Translations under genes and position numbers: made by a program
Source: Piliocolobus tephrosceles
Lineage: Eukaryota > Chordata > Mammalia > Primates > Cercopithecidae
Length of the DNA stretch: 64,000 nt
Assembly (NCBI RefSeq): GCF_002776525.5
Contig: NC_045438.1
Coordinates: 143,107,708 to 143,171,707, forward strand
Direction: 5' to 3'
The notes under the pieces: generated by a model
Seen by the model: only the letters and a program-made list of their open reading frames with translations
What the model was told of the DNA's origin: nothing
Database searches by the model: none
In this document: positions 23,609 through 34,929 of the stretch, one piece after another
Numbering within the stretch: position 1 is the stretch's first letter
How the letters are laid out: each line of letters begins with the position of its first letter

Positions 23609-24314
23609 TATAGTATGACCAGAAACAAAAGTATAAGCCAATTACAATGCTTCACCCAGAAATGAAATCTATCTTTTACTCTGTGGAAGAAATACTACAG
23701 TCAACATAACACTGTCTGCTACTGTTTTTAAGACCACAGCCAACACACAAGACAAACTGTGCTCACAATTTTGCTCAGAAATGGTTGGCCCACGCATTAG
23801 GTACGCTAAGTTTATTCTTAACCAATATTAATTTTTATTACCAAAAAGTTATTTTAAAATGCATGTGAGTTACTTCTGTGGTACTCCTTATATGGACAAA
23901 ACCAGTAAGAAAGATAAGTCAGCTCAAGCTGTCAGGCTAAATGCTTACAGTCAGCTCAGTTATAACTGAAAAGGTTCATCCTGCACTGACACCAAATCAT
24001 AAAATGTAAGATTTCAAACTCTGAGATAATCACACCTAGAAAATACAACCAAAAGTCATGTACCTGCCATATTGCATTATTTCCACCTTACTGATTAAAG
24101 CTGAAATAGGTGTGCTAACTTCATTGACCATCTACTTGTTGAAAAGGCACTTTTAACTTAAGAAAGTAGTTCAAGCTTCTTATTTCATTAACCACAGAAC
24201 TACAGGTTGTTTTACACTATAGGGAAAAGTTTATCCCTACTCATGATGGAGCAAACTGCAGCTTCTGAAGGCTTATTAAAATTAAAGAATTGGAATCATA
24301 ACTCCATAAATATC
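23609..24314. other. AT-rich segment without recognised features
   Basis: Continuation of the repeat-poor block; nothing recognised. Confidence 0.4.
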
Positions 24315-24599
24315 TTTTTTTTTTTTTTGACACAAAACTTCACTCTGTCCCCTACGCTAGAGTGCAGTAGCACGATCTTGGTTCACTGCTACCTCTGTCT
24401 CCCAGGTTCAAGCAATTCTCATGCCTCAGCCTTCCAAGTAGCTGAGATTACAAGCATGCACCAACACACTCGGCTAATTTTTTTTGCCTTTTTAGTAGAG
24501 ATGAGATTTTGCCATGTTGGTCAGGCTGGTCTCAAACTCCTGGCCTCAAGTGATCTGCCCATCTTGGCCTCCCAAAGTGCTGGGATTACAAGCTTGAGC
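24315..24599 (-). repeat. AluJ-grade element, 5' end truncated
   Basis: Antisense Alu with oligo-T at 24315-24328. It stops after gggattacaagcttgagc, so the last 15-20 bases (the Alu 5' end) are missing. Strong divergence from consensus suggests AluJ. A 154-codon plus frame (24207-24671) is only antisense Alu plus flanks. Confidence 0.93.
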
Positions 24600-25734
24600 A
24601 TCTGTGTACTTCTCGACTGTTTTGAGTTGAGAATTCATGAATCTGAAATTTCAAGTGCTTTCAAATTGTAGCAAGGAAACGGAACCTGATAACAACCATC
24701 TATGTAGGAAAATCCAGTAATCTAATTAATTAAGTTTATTTTAGAGGTGAGTCCTCCTGAGAAAAAATTTCATTCAAATCACAGAATTTCCTCAACCCTT
24801 ACAGAGTGCCACCAAAAAAAACAAACAAAAAAACACACAATCACTTCTGCTGAGCCTCAGAACACAGTCTCCATCCCACTGCAATAGTTAACCCCACTAA
24901 AAATAGCCATTCTGAGGTTAAGACCCACACCCACCTGCAAGGTAAGAGCTGGAAGTAAAGAAAAGGCAGTCGTTTAAGGGTGCTGGAAGAGGATTCTGTT
25001 TTTCCCACCATCATTCACTAAACACTGCACAAACAGCATCCGTCCAGTCCAAAAAAGGTCTGCTGGACAGACCACAGATTGCCAAGGTGCCTGCCTGCTA
25101 AACACGAATGACTAATTCATGAATTCAAGAAAACACCATACAAGACTCTAGCAGCAAAAAGTTCAATTAGCTCAAAATTAAACAGCACCCAACACTTGTG
25201 ATGTAGCTCCCCAAGATAAGAACTTGGCTGCCAGAGGACATTAAGAACTAAGGGCACTAACATATGGGCTATTTGGAAGGGAGAAGTGCCAGGAGAAACA
25301 ACCTTGTACATCTTTCCATGTTGGGACCTTGTACTAAATTGAGAAAGTATTTTCAGCTGAGTTACTTGGTGAGGTTTACACCCTAACCACATAGAATCCT
25401 TGCTGCTCCCAGACATTCCCTCTCTTTAAACCAAATCTCTGGTTTTCCAAACCCACCTCTACTTAAGCATTCAACTAATGAAATGGTAAGGACTGTAAGA
25501 GGACTTGAGCAAACTCACTGAATGGCTGGACACAGAAGTCTTAGAAGGAGGAAAGTCCAGCCAGGGGAACCTCTTTCTTGTACTTTCTTGCACTATAAAC
25601 TAGGGGCATTTTGTGGGAGGAGTATAAGTAGCAGGGCAAGCAGTGAATGAACAAGTGTATAAAGACATGGCTCACCCTACACTGCCATAAAAGACAGTCA
25701 GCAGACAAGATGGAAAAGTTCCAGAGATCTGTGG
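24600..25734. other. segment without recognised repeats or genes
   Basis: About 1.1 kb, nothing recognised. A minus frame of 99 codons at 25117-25416 has no domain pattern. Confidence 0.4.
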
Positions 25735-25850
25735 CACAGCAATGTGAATATATTTTACTGAACTGCACAATTAAAAACAGTTAAGATGACAAATTTCATG
25801 TGGGTTTTTCTTTTTACCAGAATTTAAAATTTTTTTAATTAAAAGAAAGT
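25735..25850 (+). repeat. L1M-type 3' end fragment
   Basis: The phrases ttactgaactgcacaattaa, aaacagttaagatgacaaat and ttcatgtgggttt match the end of old L1 3' UTRs (usual: ctgaattgtacacttaaaaatggttaa split forms). Only the terminal 100 bases are legible. Confidence 0.65.
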
Positions 25851-25878
25851 TATTTAGCAGAAACAGCTCTCAGGCATT

Positions 25879-26262
25879 TATTCTGAGAGGTTTCTTTGGT
25901 TTGGGTTTTTTTGTTTTTGCTTTTGTTTCTTTTTCCAGACAGGGTCTTGCTCTGTCACCCAGGCTGGGTTCCACTGGGTGCGATCATAGCTCACTGCAGC
26001 CTTAAACTGCCGGGTTCAAGTGATCCTCCCACCTTAACCTCCAGAGTAGCTAGGACTACGCAACTACTCTGGACTGCTACACAGTAGCAGGTGCACACCA
26101 CCACACTCAATTAACTTTTTATTTTTTCGTAAAGACAGAGTCTCCCTATGTTTCCCAGGTTAGTCTTAAACTCCTGGCCTAAAGCGATCCTCCAGCCTCA
26201 GCCTCCCAAAGTGCTGGGATTACAGACATGAGTCACCTTTGCCTGTCCTTACTCTGAGGGGT
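25879..26262 (-). repeat. AluJ-grade element with target-site duplication and a hairpin insertion
   Basis: Antisense Alu at about 25894-26248. The flanks ttctgagaggttt and tactctgaggggttt indicate a target-site duplication. Within it, 26060-26087 replaces a single Alu position and holds an inverted copy of the flank plus a perfect 7-bp-stem palindrome (see findings). Long T/G-rich tail. Confidence 0.9.
26060..26090. other. inverted templated insertion with hairpin inside Alu
   Basis: ctactctgg at 26064-26072 is the exact reverse complement of ccagagtag at 26041-26049. Directly after it ctgctac-aca-gtagcag (26074-26090) forms a 7-bp stem with a 3-base loop. Neither belongs to the Alu consensus, which reads straight from the gactac to the cagg around this point. 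Confidence 0.85.
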
Positions 26263-27120
26263 TTTGAGGAACTTATTTATTTGTAAACTGGATTGAAACT
26301 AAAGGTAATAAGGAGGAAAGTAGTATTCATGGTGTCTTGCCCAAGACACAGAGGAAAGATTAACGGCAGTCAAGCCACTGAGAGTTCCTTCTTGGCTCAT
26401 TCATGTGGTTATAATATCAGAAGCATCTAGTATATTTATGTTGACTCTAAAGTCCTATGTAGGAAACCAAAGGACTTGGGGGTCCCAGAGGTCACATCTT
26501 TTCATTTTACTAATGGTCTTGCCTTTGGACTGTGGCTCTGAAGAGCTGCCCAAGGAGAGGGTATTATGTTCTAGATGTACATCCCTCCAGAGTATTTGGA
26601 AGAGGGCGTCTGTCAGTAGACTCGCCAGCTTGATCAGGATGACTTTTCACTGACATCTATGAAAGTATAAGAGTGACTGTCCAGGTGACTCCCAGGTCAG
26701 CATCACACTGGGTCCATGAGCAGAAGCTTCAGGGGTCAAATTTCACTCACTGTAAGGGAGAATTGTTGAATGGATACAGATCTGTAACAAAATTAGACTC
26801 CTTCCCAAAGCTGTGGATTATGTAACCAGAAACGTTGGAGAAGTCTTTGATGAGGTCAGACTGGGCTTAATTCCTTCCCAACTCAAGTTTCTGTGGTCTG
26901 TTAGCTCAGGAATGTGTTTGGTTACAAGTGAGAGAAAACTCAAACATTTTTTATCTTTTCACTTCACCACCTTTGGCATGCTGACTTTTATCTTCATGTT
27001 TGTTCCCTCTTGGTCACAAGATGCATGGATATTCTACCTCCAGGTTCAAGCTCATGTTGAAAGCAGAAGAAGCTGAAAACATGAAGGGGCAATCTTCTCT
27101 CACGAAAGCATAATTTTCCT
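26263..27120. other. segment without firmly recognised features
   Basis: No Alu, L1, L2 or MIR recognised. The part 26880-27090 (gctcaggaatgtgtttggtt and following) has the feel of a decayed repeat but I cannot name a family. A plus frame of 87 codons at 26813-27076 overlaps it. Confidence 0.35.
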
Positions 27121-27447
27121 AGAAAGCCACAGCAGGGCAAGCATGGTGGCTCACTCCTGTAATCCCAGCTCTTTCAGAAGCCAAGGAGGGAGGATCACTT
27201 GAGGCCAGGAGTTCAAGACCCTGTTGGGCAATATAGCAAGACCCTGTCTCTACAAAAAAACAAAAAAAAATTAATTAGTCAAGTGTGGTGGTACGCAACT
27301 GTAGTCCCAGCTACTCAGAAGCTGAGGCAGGAGGATCACTTGAGTCCAGGAACTACAGGCTGCAGTGAGTTATGATCACATCACTGCACCCTAGCCTAGG
27401 TGACAGAGCAAAATACTGTCCCAAAAAAGAAAAGAAAGCCACAACAG
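27121..27447 (+). repeat. AluJ-grade element with 15-bp target-site duplication
   Basis: Alu body 27136-27432. The flanks agaaagccacagcag (27121-27135) and agaaagccacaacag (27433-27447) match at 14 of 15 positions. Confidence 0.96.
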
Positions 27448-27501
27448 ACCCTTCCACTTATATTTAATTGACCAGAACATGTCATATTGCTACCTCTAGT
27501 C

Positions 27502-27718
27502 CAGAGTTTCTCAGCCTTGGCACTATCGACATTTGGAACCGGACAATATTTTTATCTGTGGATTATCTATTTTTTTCTGTGCATTATCAGCATTCTGGCC
27601 TCTACCCCCTGGATTCCAGTAGCACCCCATTCCTAGTTGTGAAAATTCAAAATGTCTGTCTCTAGACACTGCCAAATGTCCCCTGCAGGGCAAAACTTCT
27701 TCCAATGGAGAAGCACTC
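27502..27718 (+). mobile_element. hAT-type MITE
   Basis: About 217 bp beginning cagagtttctcagccttggc and ending gagaagcactc, the decayed inverted repeat of the cagtggttctcaacc...gagaaccactg class. Internal phrases cactatcgacatttgg, cctctaccccctggattcca and ccaaatgtcccctgcagggc fit a common placental hAT MITE. Subfamily not assigned. Flanking octamers (ctctagtc and ttacacta) do not match convincingly. Confidence 0.75.
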
Positions 27719-28224
27719 TTACACTAATCACTCCAGAAGCTACAACGAAAAGGGCAGTGAATGGTGCAGGGTCAGCCAATCGACAGTGTCAGTAGCAAAT
27801 TCTCTCTGTCTGTTTCTTAAATGTCTAGTTCTTAAATTTTTCTTAATGAGCTTACTCACTACCATGCTAAGTATGTTGAAGAATGTAAGAGAAACATACA
27901 AAGTGCCCTCATCTTAGAAGCACTAACAGTAAAATTTGGAAAATCAAGATTGATGCACAAGAAACAATCCAAAAAAAAAACCCATTATAAAAGGCTAGCT
28001 AAGCCATACAGACAAGCGAGACATCCTTCAGCTGGCTCAGAGCAACGGGGATAAGAGCACGTAACATGTAGCCTACAGTCTTTAATGAAAATGTCACTTC
28101 AGAGGTAGAACTTGTTTGAAGACTAGAAATATTTAGACACATGGCAAGAGATCAGGAAAACAACACAAACAAAGATCAGAAAACAAGCACGTTAAAACCT
28201 CAAGATCTACTCTGATAGACCTGG

Positions 28225-28390
28225 GTTCTAATCTGAGACTTTGGGACAGCATTTACCCTCTCTGCACCTCAGTTTTATCATCTGAGTAACAGGGATAATA
28301 ACACATCTCTCCTAGGATTGTTGAGAGACTCAGAACAAATCAATTACAAGAGCATCTAGCACACAGTAAGCAATCAGTTGTTAGCTTCTA
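28225..28390 (+). repeat. MIR SINE
   Basis: Sense MIR text: gacctgggttctaatctgag, accctctctgcacctcagtt, ttatcatctgagtaacaggg, ataataacacatctctccta, ggattgttgagagactcaga and gcatctagcacacagtaagc. Ends before an AT-rich region. Confidence 0.88.
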
Positions 28391-29754
28391 TTATTACAAT
28401 TATAGATATCATATTATTTAACATAATCATAATTTACGAAGAGGGGTCATCTATCAGGAATCAGAGAATTCTTGCTAGAGAGCAGCTGTCATATCCTAAG
28501 CAGGACAGCCAGAACCTATAGTTGGTGGGTAAACCCAGGCTGGTGATGGCCAAAAGATAGCTGCTGAGATCAGGCAGGGCGGCAGGAGAAGCCACACAGA
28601 AGCACCATCCATACCTACAACAGGTGGTGGCAGGAGGGGTTGACTGGAACCTGTGGATGAAATCAAGTGAGCTTCATGGCCAGCAGCCATGGTCAGGTTA
28701 GTAATAACACTGTAGTTATTAAGCGATGTTAGCTCTCAAAGCATTCTTACACATACTATCTGATTGATTTGGACATAACAAGACTGTCTACAGGTAAGAG
28801 AGAGCTACTCCAGCAAGACAGTTTTTTTAATTACTTGAAAAGTCACTGCCAGGCAAAGTGGCAAGAAGTGGGAAATATAAGACTTGCCTTCTATTAGTAC
28901 AAGAGACATCAGTGTGAAGCAGAGAATGACTCACGTAGTGTCTTTCATAAACACACAGAAAATAAATAAGCTTTAAAAAACATTTACCAATCTGTGCGCT
29001 CTTACATGTCAGCAGGCCACCAGTGGGCCTTCTGAGTCCCAAGTTCCAAGCTTCCAGGTCCCAATTCTTTTATGATCAAGGGAGAAAGATAAAGTCCACT
29101 CGAAACTATCTTCCTGGTATCCTATTTTTCCTGTCAAGATTTCTCTAGTAGTTAACTTACACAGACGCTCCCCTAAGTTATATACATTAGTAGTACACTA
29201 AGTTTAATAAGTTCCACAAGCAAATAATAAAAGCTTGAAGACACATAATAAAAGTTTAGCCTTACCTCAAAAAACAAACAAGGTACCCCATAAGTACCTG
29301 AAAACCACAAAGAGAAAGAGCAAGATGACCAGGTTGATGGTCCCCATAGCACGGTTTTCGTGACTGCTCCCATCCTCCATTGTCCAGTTCCTGTTATCTG
29401 GGGTCCTTTATGTAGCCACCTATAGATGAATACTTTTTTTTTTTTTTTTTTTACTGTATCCAATACATGTTTTCAACTTCTGTGAAAATTCAAGGTGCCA
29501 AATATTTTCTTAAACATTTAGTCCTTGCTGGGTTTTAATAAATATCGAACATCAACAACAAAAAGAAACTGATACAATAAAAACCTATGCCATGAAACTA
29601 GTGAATAGAAAAAAAATCCATTTATTATAAATGGTTTCTGATTGACCCAGTATCACACCACGGAAGCAAAAAGGAGCCATTTCTTGATTTTGGGGGCAGA
29701 CTTACTCCTAGCACACAGAAGTGCTGAATAAGATTTTTTTTTCATACTGTCAGG
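28391..29754. other. segment without recognised interspersed repeats
   Basis: Nothing recognised apart from a T run of about 18 at 29437-29454. Minus frames of 64-96 codons here are unconvincing. Confidence 0.4.
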
Positions 29755-29955
29755 AATAATAATCATAACACAGGGCACTTTACATATGTTATTTTCCATA
29801 ATTGTCATTCATTGGGGTGCATCATCATTGTCCATTATTTATAGAGGAGGACAACAAGGCTCAGGGAGGTTAAAATAATTGACCCAAGGTCAAGTAGCTG
29901 GGCTGGAATTCCAAGTAGCAACTGTTTAACTTCAAGTCCCTTGTTCTGAACCATT
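29755..29955 (-). repeat. MIR SINE
   Basis: Antisense MIR: gggcactttacatatgttat, ttatagaggaggacaacaag, gctcagggaggttaaaataa, ttgacccaaggtcaagtagc, tgggctggaattccaagtag. Order and spacing fit the MIR body. Confidence 0.87.
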
Positions 29956-30188
29956 GCATAACACCACCACACCCATGAATACAACAACAATGGAAGTGAA
30001 AAGGCAACCTCACATCCATCTAAATGCACCAAAAACCCTAAAGTGAACAGTTAAGTATAAACTTATTAAAAGCAAGAGGTGTGAAAACAAATTACGATTT
30101 GCAGTCTCCACATTTGTTCTTTGTACTTTGCTTTACCAAGGTCTAGACAACAGGCTGCTCACCCTTTCTCACCATCAAATACAGCAGA

Positions 30189-30515
30189 ATCTAGAGCAGC
30201 TCTGTCCAACAGAAACAGAATGTGTGCTGTGTCTGGAAGTTTAAATTTTCTTGTAGCCACATTTTTTAAAAAGATGAAAGTACCTTTAATAATATTTTAT
30301 TTACCCTCGTATATCTAAAACATTATCCTTTAAGCATGTAATCAATATATAAAATTATTAATGAGAAATTTTACATCCTTTCTTTCACAGTAGGTCTTTG
30401 AAATCCAGAGTGTATTTTATATTCACAGCACATCTCAACATAGACTAGCGTCTTTCAAGTGCTCGGTGGCCATATGTGACTAGCAGCTACCATACAGGGC
30501 CACACAGATCTAGAC
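30189..30515 (+). mobile_element. hAT-Charlie MITE with near-perfect 8-bp target-site duplication
   Basis: Element 30197-30507, starting cagctctgtccaacagaaac and ending in the decayed inverted repeat ...catacagggccacacag. Internal phrases tttaaattttcttgtagcca, caatatataaaattattaat, caagtgctcggtggccatat fit the Charlie-group MITE that starts GCTCTGTCCAATAGAA (MER33-like; name not certain). The octamers atctagag (30189-30196) and atctagac (30508-30515) match at 7 of 8 and carry the central TA expected of this hAT group. Confidence 0.85.
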
Positions 30516-31561
30516 CCTTAAGAGTTACACATACATACAACACCCCTTTAATAATCTCTTCCATGTTTCTGTAATGATCCAAAGATGGAGTGCTCCACTC
30601 TCGTTTCTATGCTTACACACTTCTGGGATGAAATTACAGGGATACCATCCAATGAATGCCTGAAATTCCACCATGGTAGCTTCCACTCAATTCTTTAAAT
30701 ATACTCTGCTTCAAGTTCTGTTTAAACAAAAATGCCCCGAAAGAGGGGATACTCTAAGCTAATATCTATCTATCATTAAACCTTAGGTTACATGAAGGGA
30801 ACTGACAGCACATCCAGGAAGACCCAGTAGGGGCAGAGAAGACAAAAATTAGATGGCTGACTTTTGGCAAACCTCATCTCAGATTCTATTACAAGTCCCT
30901 GTTCCAAATTCCCTCTTTCCTCAAGAACCTTAAAGGAATTACTTCAATAACTCCTTGTCAAGAATAACTATTATCAAGAAACACAAACAGGAAACTACTG
31001 GGGCTTCTCTGATTTTCAACCTAATAACTTAAGACAAACACTGCAAACTCAAATGCCCACAGGAACCTGGGCGGGCCCCAAAAATGAGAATAAGGGCCAG
31101 ATGAGCCTGGGCCCATCTGAGGAGGCAGACTTGACCCCAGCCCAGGAACCCATGCCTGGTGAGACGGTGGCCCCAGTGCTGCAGGGCATCTGATTTATCA
31201 AAATAAGTCACAAATCTGGATTTTCAGGCTCATTACTTATTTTTACCATTAGTAACTCATAATACTTTAGATAACCACATACAAGTGAACAGGAAGTGAC
31301 CACAAAGCCAATGCAGCCCCGGGCACCAGTCTGCAAACTCCAGTATTTGAGGGACACAAGCAAAAATACTAAGAATGGGCCTAGACCTGGAGGGGAGTTA
31401 ATACTGCATCCTCTTTAATCTATCATCTTTGCTGCCCAAAGAAGCCAAAACCATGCTCACCCAGCTCGCTCTTAGACGGAGAGGAGCAGCGAAAGGCCAG
31501 ACAAGGCGAGGTGGCTTTCTGCCAATGTGCTGGTCCCCTGAGGCATTTCCATTTACAAAAT
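30516..31561. other. segment without recognised features
   Basis: About 1 kb. The parts 31050-31200 and 31390-31560 are GC-richer with some CpG, and have minus frames of 60-62 codons, but I recognise neither protein nor repeat. Confidence 0.4.
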
Positions 31562-31888
31562 GAGGGGGCTGGTGGAGGCTGGACATGGTGACTCACACCT
31601 GTAATCCCAGCACATTTTAGGAGGCTGAGGTGGGTGGATTACAAGGTCAGGAGATCGAGACCATCTTGGCCAGCATGGTGAAACCCCATCTCTACTAAAA
31701 ATACTAAACTTAGCTGGACGTGGTGGCACGTGCCTGTAATCCCAGCTACTCGGGAGGCTGAGGCAGGAGAATAGCTTGAACCAGGGAGGTGGAGGTTGCA
31801 GTGAGCCAAGATTGTGCCACTGCATTCCAGCCTGGCAACAGAGCAAGATTCCATCTCAAAAAAAAAAAAAAAAGAGGGGATTGGTTTA
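31562..31888 (+). repeat. AluS/Y-grade element with probable target-site duplication
   Basis: Body 31577-31873 starting ggctggacatggtgactc, with an A tail of about 15. The flanks gagggggctggtgga and gaggggattggttta are similar enough to be the duplication. Minus frames of 71 and 97 codons here are antisense Alu. Confidence 0.95.
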
Positions 31889-32261
31889 GATCAGGGCAGT
31901 ACTGGGAGGGTGGGATCTTTGCCCATGGTGAAGGGCCCCCTCAGGGCCACATGATCATCCCTGGTGGTAAACACAAGACCTCAGGCAGCAGGAACTACCA
32001 ATCTTTTAAAGAGAAGCCAAAAACATAAATTTTTCTGGAAAACTTTTTAGTCATTAAATTTTGGCAAATTCAAATCATATTTCCAACACTACATGAGCCC
32101 CACAGGGCCACCTGTCTGTAGCCCCTGGATCAGAATGTCTCCTAGCCCCAACAGTCTATCTGCCTTAAACCTATACAGCAGGTTCTTAAATAATGTCATT
32201 TCATTTGGTTAATAACATCGACGAGAAAAAAAAGAAATCAATTCCTGACTGGGACCTCTGT
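31889..32261. other. segment without recognised features
   Basis: No repeat or gene recognised. Confidence 0.4.
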
Positions 32262-32550
32262 CTGGTGTAGAGTTTGCATGTTTTCCCCATGTCTGAGAGA
32301 GTTTTTCCAGGTTTCTAGTTTCCTCCTACATTGCAAAGCCATGCACATTAACTTCACTGGCATGCCTAACTGTCTCAGTCTGAATGAGAGAGTGTGTGTG
32401 CGTGTGTGTGTGCATGTGTGTGTACACCCTGCAGTGGAATGGAGCCCTGTCCAGAGTTGGTTCCCACCTTGCGCCCTGCATGCCAGGATACGCTCCAGCC
32501 ACCTTCAACCCTGAACTAAAACAAGCAAGTTGAAAAATGAATGAAGGAAG
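32262..32550 (+). repeat. ancient RTE-clade LINE 3' end with internal (GT)n
   Basis: Distinctive text in order: tggtgtagagtttgcatgtt, ttccccatgtctgagagagt, tttccaggtttctagtttcc, tcctacattgcaaagccatg, a (GT)n run at 32394-32425, then ccctgcagtggaatggagcc, ctgtccagagttggttccca, gccaggatacgctccagcc, accttcaaccctgaactaaa and a GAATGAAT-type tail. This architecture (fixed tgt microsatellite before the ccctgyratgg box) is that of an RTE-type LINE 3' end known across vertebrates. Subfamily (L4/RTE-X or MamRTE type) is not assigned. A chance plus frame (32278-32514) covers it. Confidence 0.7.
32394..32425. repeat. (GT)n microsatellite
   Basis: Interrupted GT run inside the RTE relic, where this family normally carries one. 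It could be length-polymorphic. Confidence 0.9.
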
Positions 32551-32798
32551 GAATGAATACAAATTACTGTCAAATTTAAATTCACCAAGTAGACAATAAT
32601 CATACAAATACTCAACAATAAAGATGAGGTATGAAAGCACTCAGCAAGCTCACTATATTTGTTTTTAAAATGCGTGATGGTAGGGAGGACTCTTTACAAT
32701 TTTCACTCTGCAAACACTTACTCCTTGATTTAACCCATCACCAAGATGACTGCTATCACTCGCTGATTCACCAAAAATTGGATAATTGTCTTGTTTCT

Positions 32799-33134
32799 AT
32801 TTTCTTATTTTTATTTATTTATTTATTTATTTTTAAGACAGAATCTAGCTCTGTCACCAGGCTGGAGTGCAGTGGCATGATCTCGGCTCACTGCAACCTC
32901 TGCCTCCCAGGTTCAAGTGATTCTCCTGCCTCAGCCTCCCGAGTAGCTGGGATTACAGGCACACACAGCCATGCCCAGCTAATTTTTGTATTTTTGGTAG
33001 CGATGTTTCACCATGCTGGCCAGGATGGTTTCACCGTGTTGGCCAGGATGGTCTGGATCTCCTGATCTCATGATCCACCCAGCTCGGACTCCCAAAGTGC
33101 TGGGATTACAGGCGTGAGCCATCACACCTGGCCT
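32799..33134 (-). repeat. AluS-grade element with 23-bp internal duplication
   Basis: Antisense Alu with (TTTA)n tail at about 32805-32834 and end at gcct 33134. The piece at 33006-33028 (tttcaccatgctggccagg...) is repeated in tandem at 33029-33051 with two changes, lengthening the left arm. Confidence 0.95.
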
Positions 33135-33188
33135 ACTGCTCTTTCTTAAATGTATGTATAACTCACATTTATTTCTATATTGAAGATT

Positions 33189-33502
33189 AGAAGTGCTTTT
33201 AACGGCCAGGTACAGTGGCTCACGTCTGTAATCCCAACACTTTGGGAGGCCAAGGGGGGCAGACTACCAGAGGCCAGGAGTTCGAGATCAGCCTGCCCAA
33301 TATGGTGAAACCCCATCTCTACCAAAAATACAAAATTAGCCGGGTGTGGTGGCACATGCCTGTAATCCCAGCTACTCGGGAGACTGAGGCAGGATAATGG
33401 ATTGAACCCAGGTGGCGGAGGTTGCAGTGGGCCAAGATTGCACCATTGCACTCCCCCCAGAGCGAGACTCCATCTCAAAAAAAAGAAAAAGAAGTGCTTT
33501 AA
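33189..33502 (+). repeat. AluS-grade element with target-site duplication
   Basis: Body 33204-33489, starting ggccaggtacagtggctc. The flanking agaagtgcttt is present on both sides (33189-33199 and from 33490). A short deletion is seen where the right arm reads cactccccccagagcgag. Confidence 0.95.
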
Positions 33503-33764
33503 GTGTTTATATAGAAGTTTGATGATCTTTTGTAACTAGAAATCTGCAGTAGGAACTTAATTGTTGTTTATGTCAACGAGCCTGTGGTCAAATTAGTTTC
33601 CTTACATGATGTTTCGCTTAAAGTCACAGCTTCCAAGGCCCTATCAACGATGTTAAGTGAGGACTTAATGTACACTGTCATGACTTCACCACAGCATTAA
33701 TTTAACCTCCTTTCTCTATCCATGTAAGTTTGAAAGTGGTGCTACTACTGATTGTAAGACTAAA

Positions 33765-34030
33765 AGACAAATGAATAAGTAAAACATGATATCCTGGATG
33801 AGAACCTGAAATGGAAAAAGGACATTAGTGGAAAAACTGGTAAAAATCTACATAAAGTCTGCAGCTTAGTTAATAGTATTGTACCACTGTTGATTTCTAG
33901 GTTTTAATCCATTTACCTCAGTTAAATAAGATGTTAACATTAGGAAAAGCTGGGTAAAGGGTACGTGGGAACTTTCTAAACTACCTTTGCCATTCTTTCA
34001 TATATCTAAAATAATTTCCAAGTAAAATGA
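33765..34030 (+). repeat. L1M-type 3' UTR fragment
   Basis: The phrases ggacattagtggaaaaactg, cataaagtctgcagcttagt, taatagtattgtaccactgt, gatgttaacattaggaaaag and ctgggtaaagggtacgtggg are the familiar 3' end of old L1s (L1MC/L1ME class). It ends near ctaaaataatttccaagtaa. Confidence 0.75.
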
Positions 34031-34929
34031 TTTTTCAAAAACTCAAAGAACCATACCCCACTCAAAAATGTTAATTTCATAGTATTTTTTAATGAAATGT
34101 TTTTGAAAACTTACTAGGAAGCAGAAATATCAATTGCTCTGAATATTCTTCACTCTGGTTAACTATGAGACCAAAGGAAACCAGAAAAGACTAGGAGAAA
34201 AACCAGAGTGCACCAGCCTGGGTTCTGTCCTTTGCTTTATAGTTATTTGTAACAGCCAGTGAGGCATGGCATCAATAGGCTGTTAGTAAAATATCACATG
34301 GCTAAATTTAGGTAGTTGTGATTAACTTGACCTTGAGAAATTGCCACTCAATTGCTTTTTGCCTTATAATATAAATTAGCTTACATTTAGAGGACTGGAG
34401 ACATTATTTCCCAAACAAGAGAGGCAGAACTGAAGTAATAAATACAAAAGCTTTGGCATGGAATGCTGCAAGCTGCACAATAGACAGATATCAGTGCCTC
34501 TTAGAGAGGAGATTATTGACATAAATAATGTACAGTCTAAACATCTGAAACAGCACGTTAAGTTGCACCATCCTTACATCATCACATTTCCAAACAGCCC
34601 CCTTAAATCTTTTTTTTTTTTTTTCTAATAAGGCAAGATACATTTAAATAAATAAGCTGACATAGTTCCAAATGCACGTAGAGAGAACTGTATCATGAAT
34701 GGGACTCACTTAAACAAAGCAGCATGAAAAGCTGTAGGAACTCTTCTCTATTTGTATTCTGTCATGCCTAATATTATGCTTTTAAATTAATTTGACATCT
34801 ATAATAAATACACTTTAAGAGGGAACAGGAAATAAAATAATTAGCTTTATTAGTGCATTGCGGCAAGCAGATTTACAGTGACTTTAAGTCAAAATGTGCC
34901 TAGAGCAAGAAATAGTTATTTTTCTCTTA
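34031..34929. other. repeat-free segment, possible conserved non-coding element
   Basis: Nothing recognised except an oligo-T at 34609-34623. The stretch 34430-34900 holds varied AT-rich text with homeodomain-like sites (ttattagt, taaataatg), the texture of vertebrate conserved non-coding DNA. This is only an impression. Confidence 0.35.

Noticed and set aside
24207..24671. 154-codon frame, and similar frames at 18688-19104, 32631-33065 and 57247-57717
   Set aside because: All run through antisense Alu, which is naturally open in some frames and gives proteins with typical Alu words.
31029..31211. GC-richer part with a 60-codon minus frame, considered as an exon or old DNA transposon
   Set aside because: No terminal repeats, splice sites or known domain could be found.
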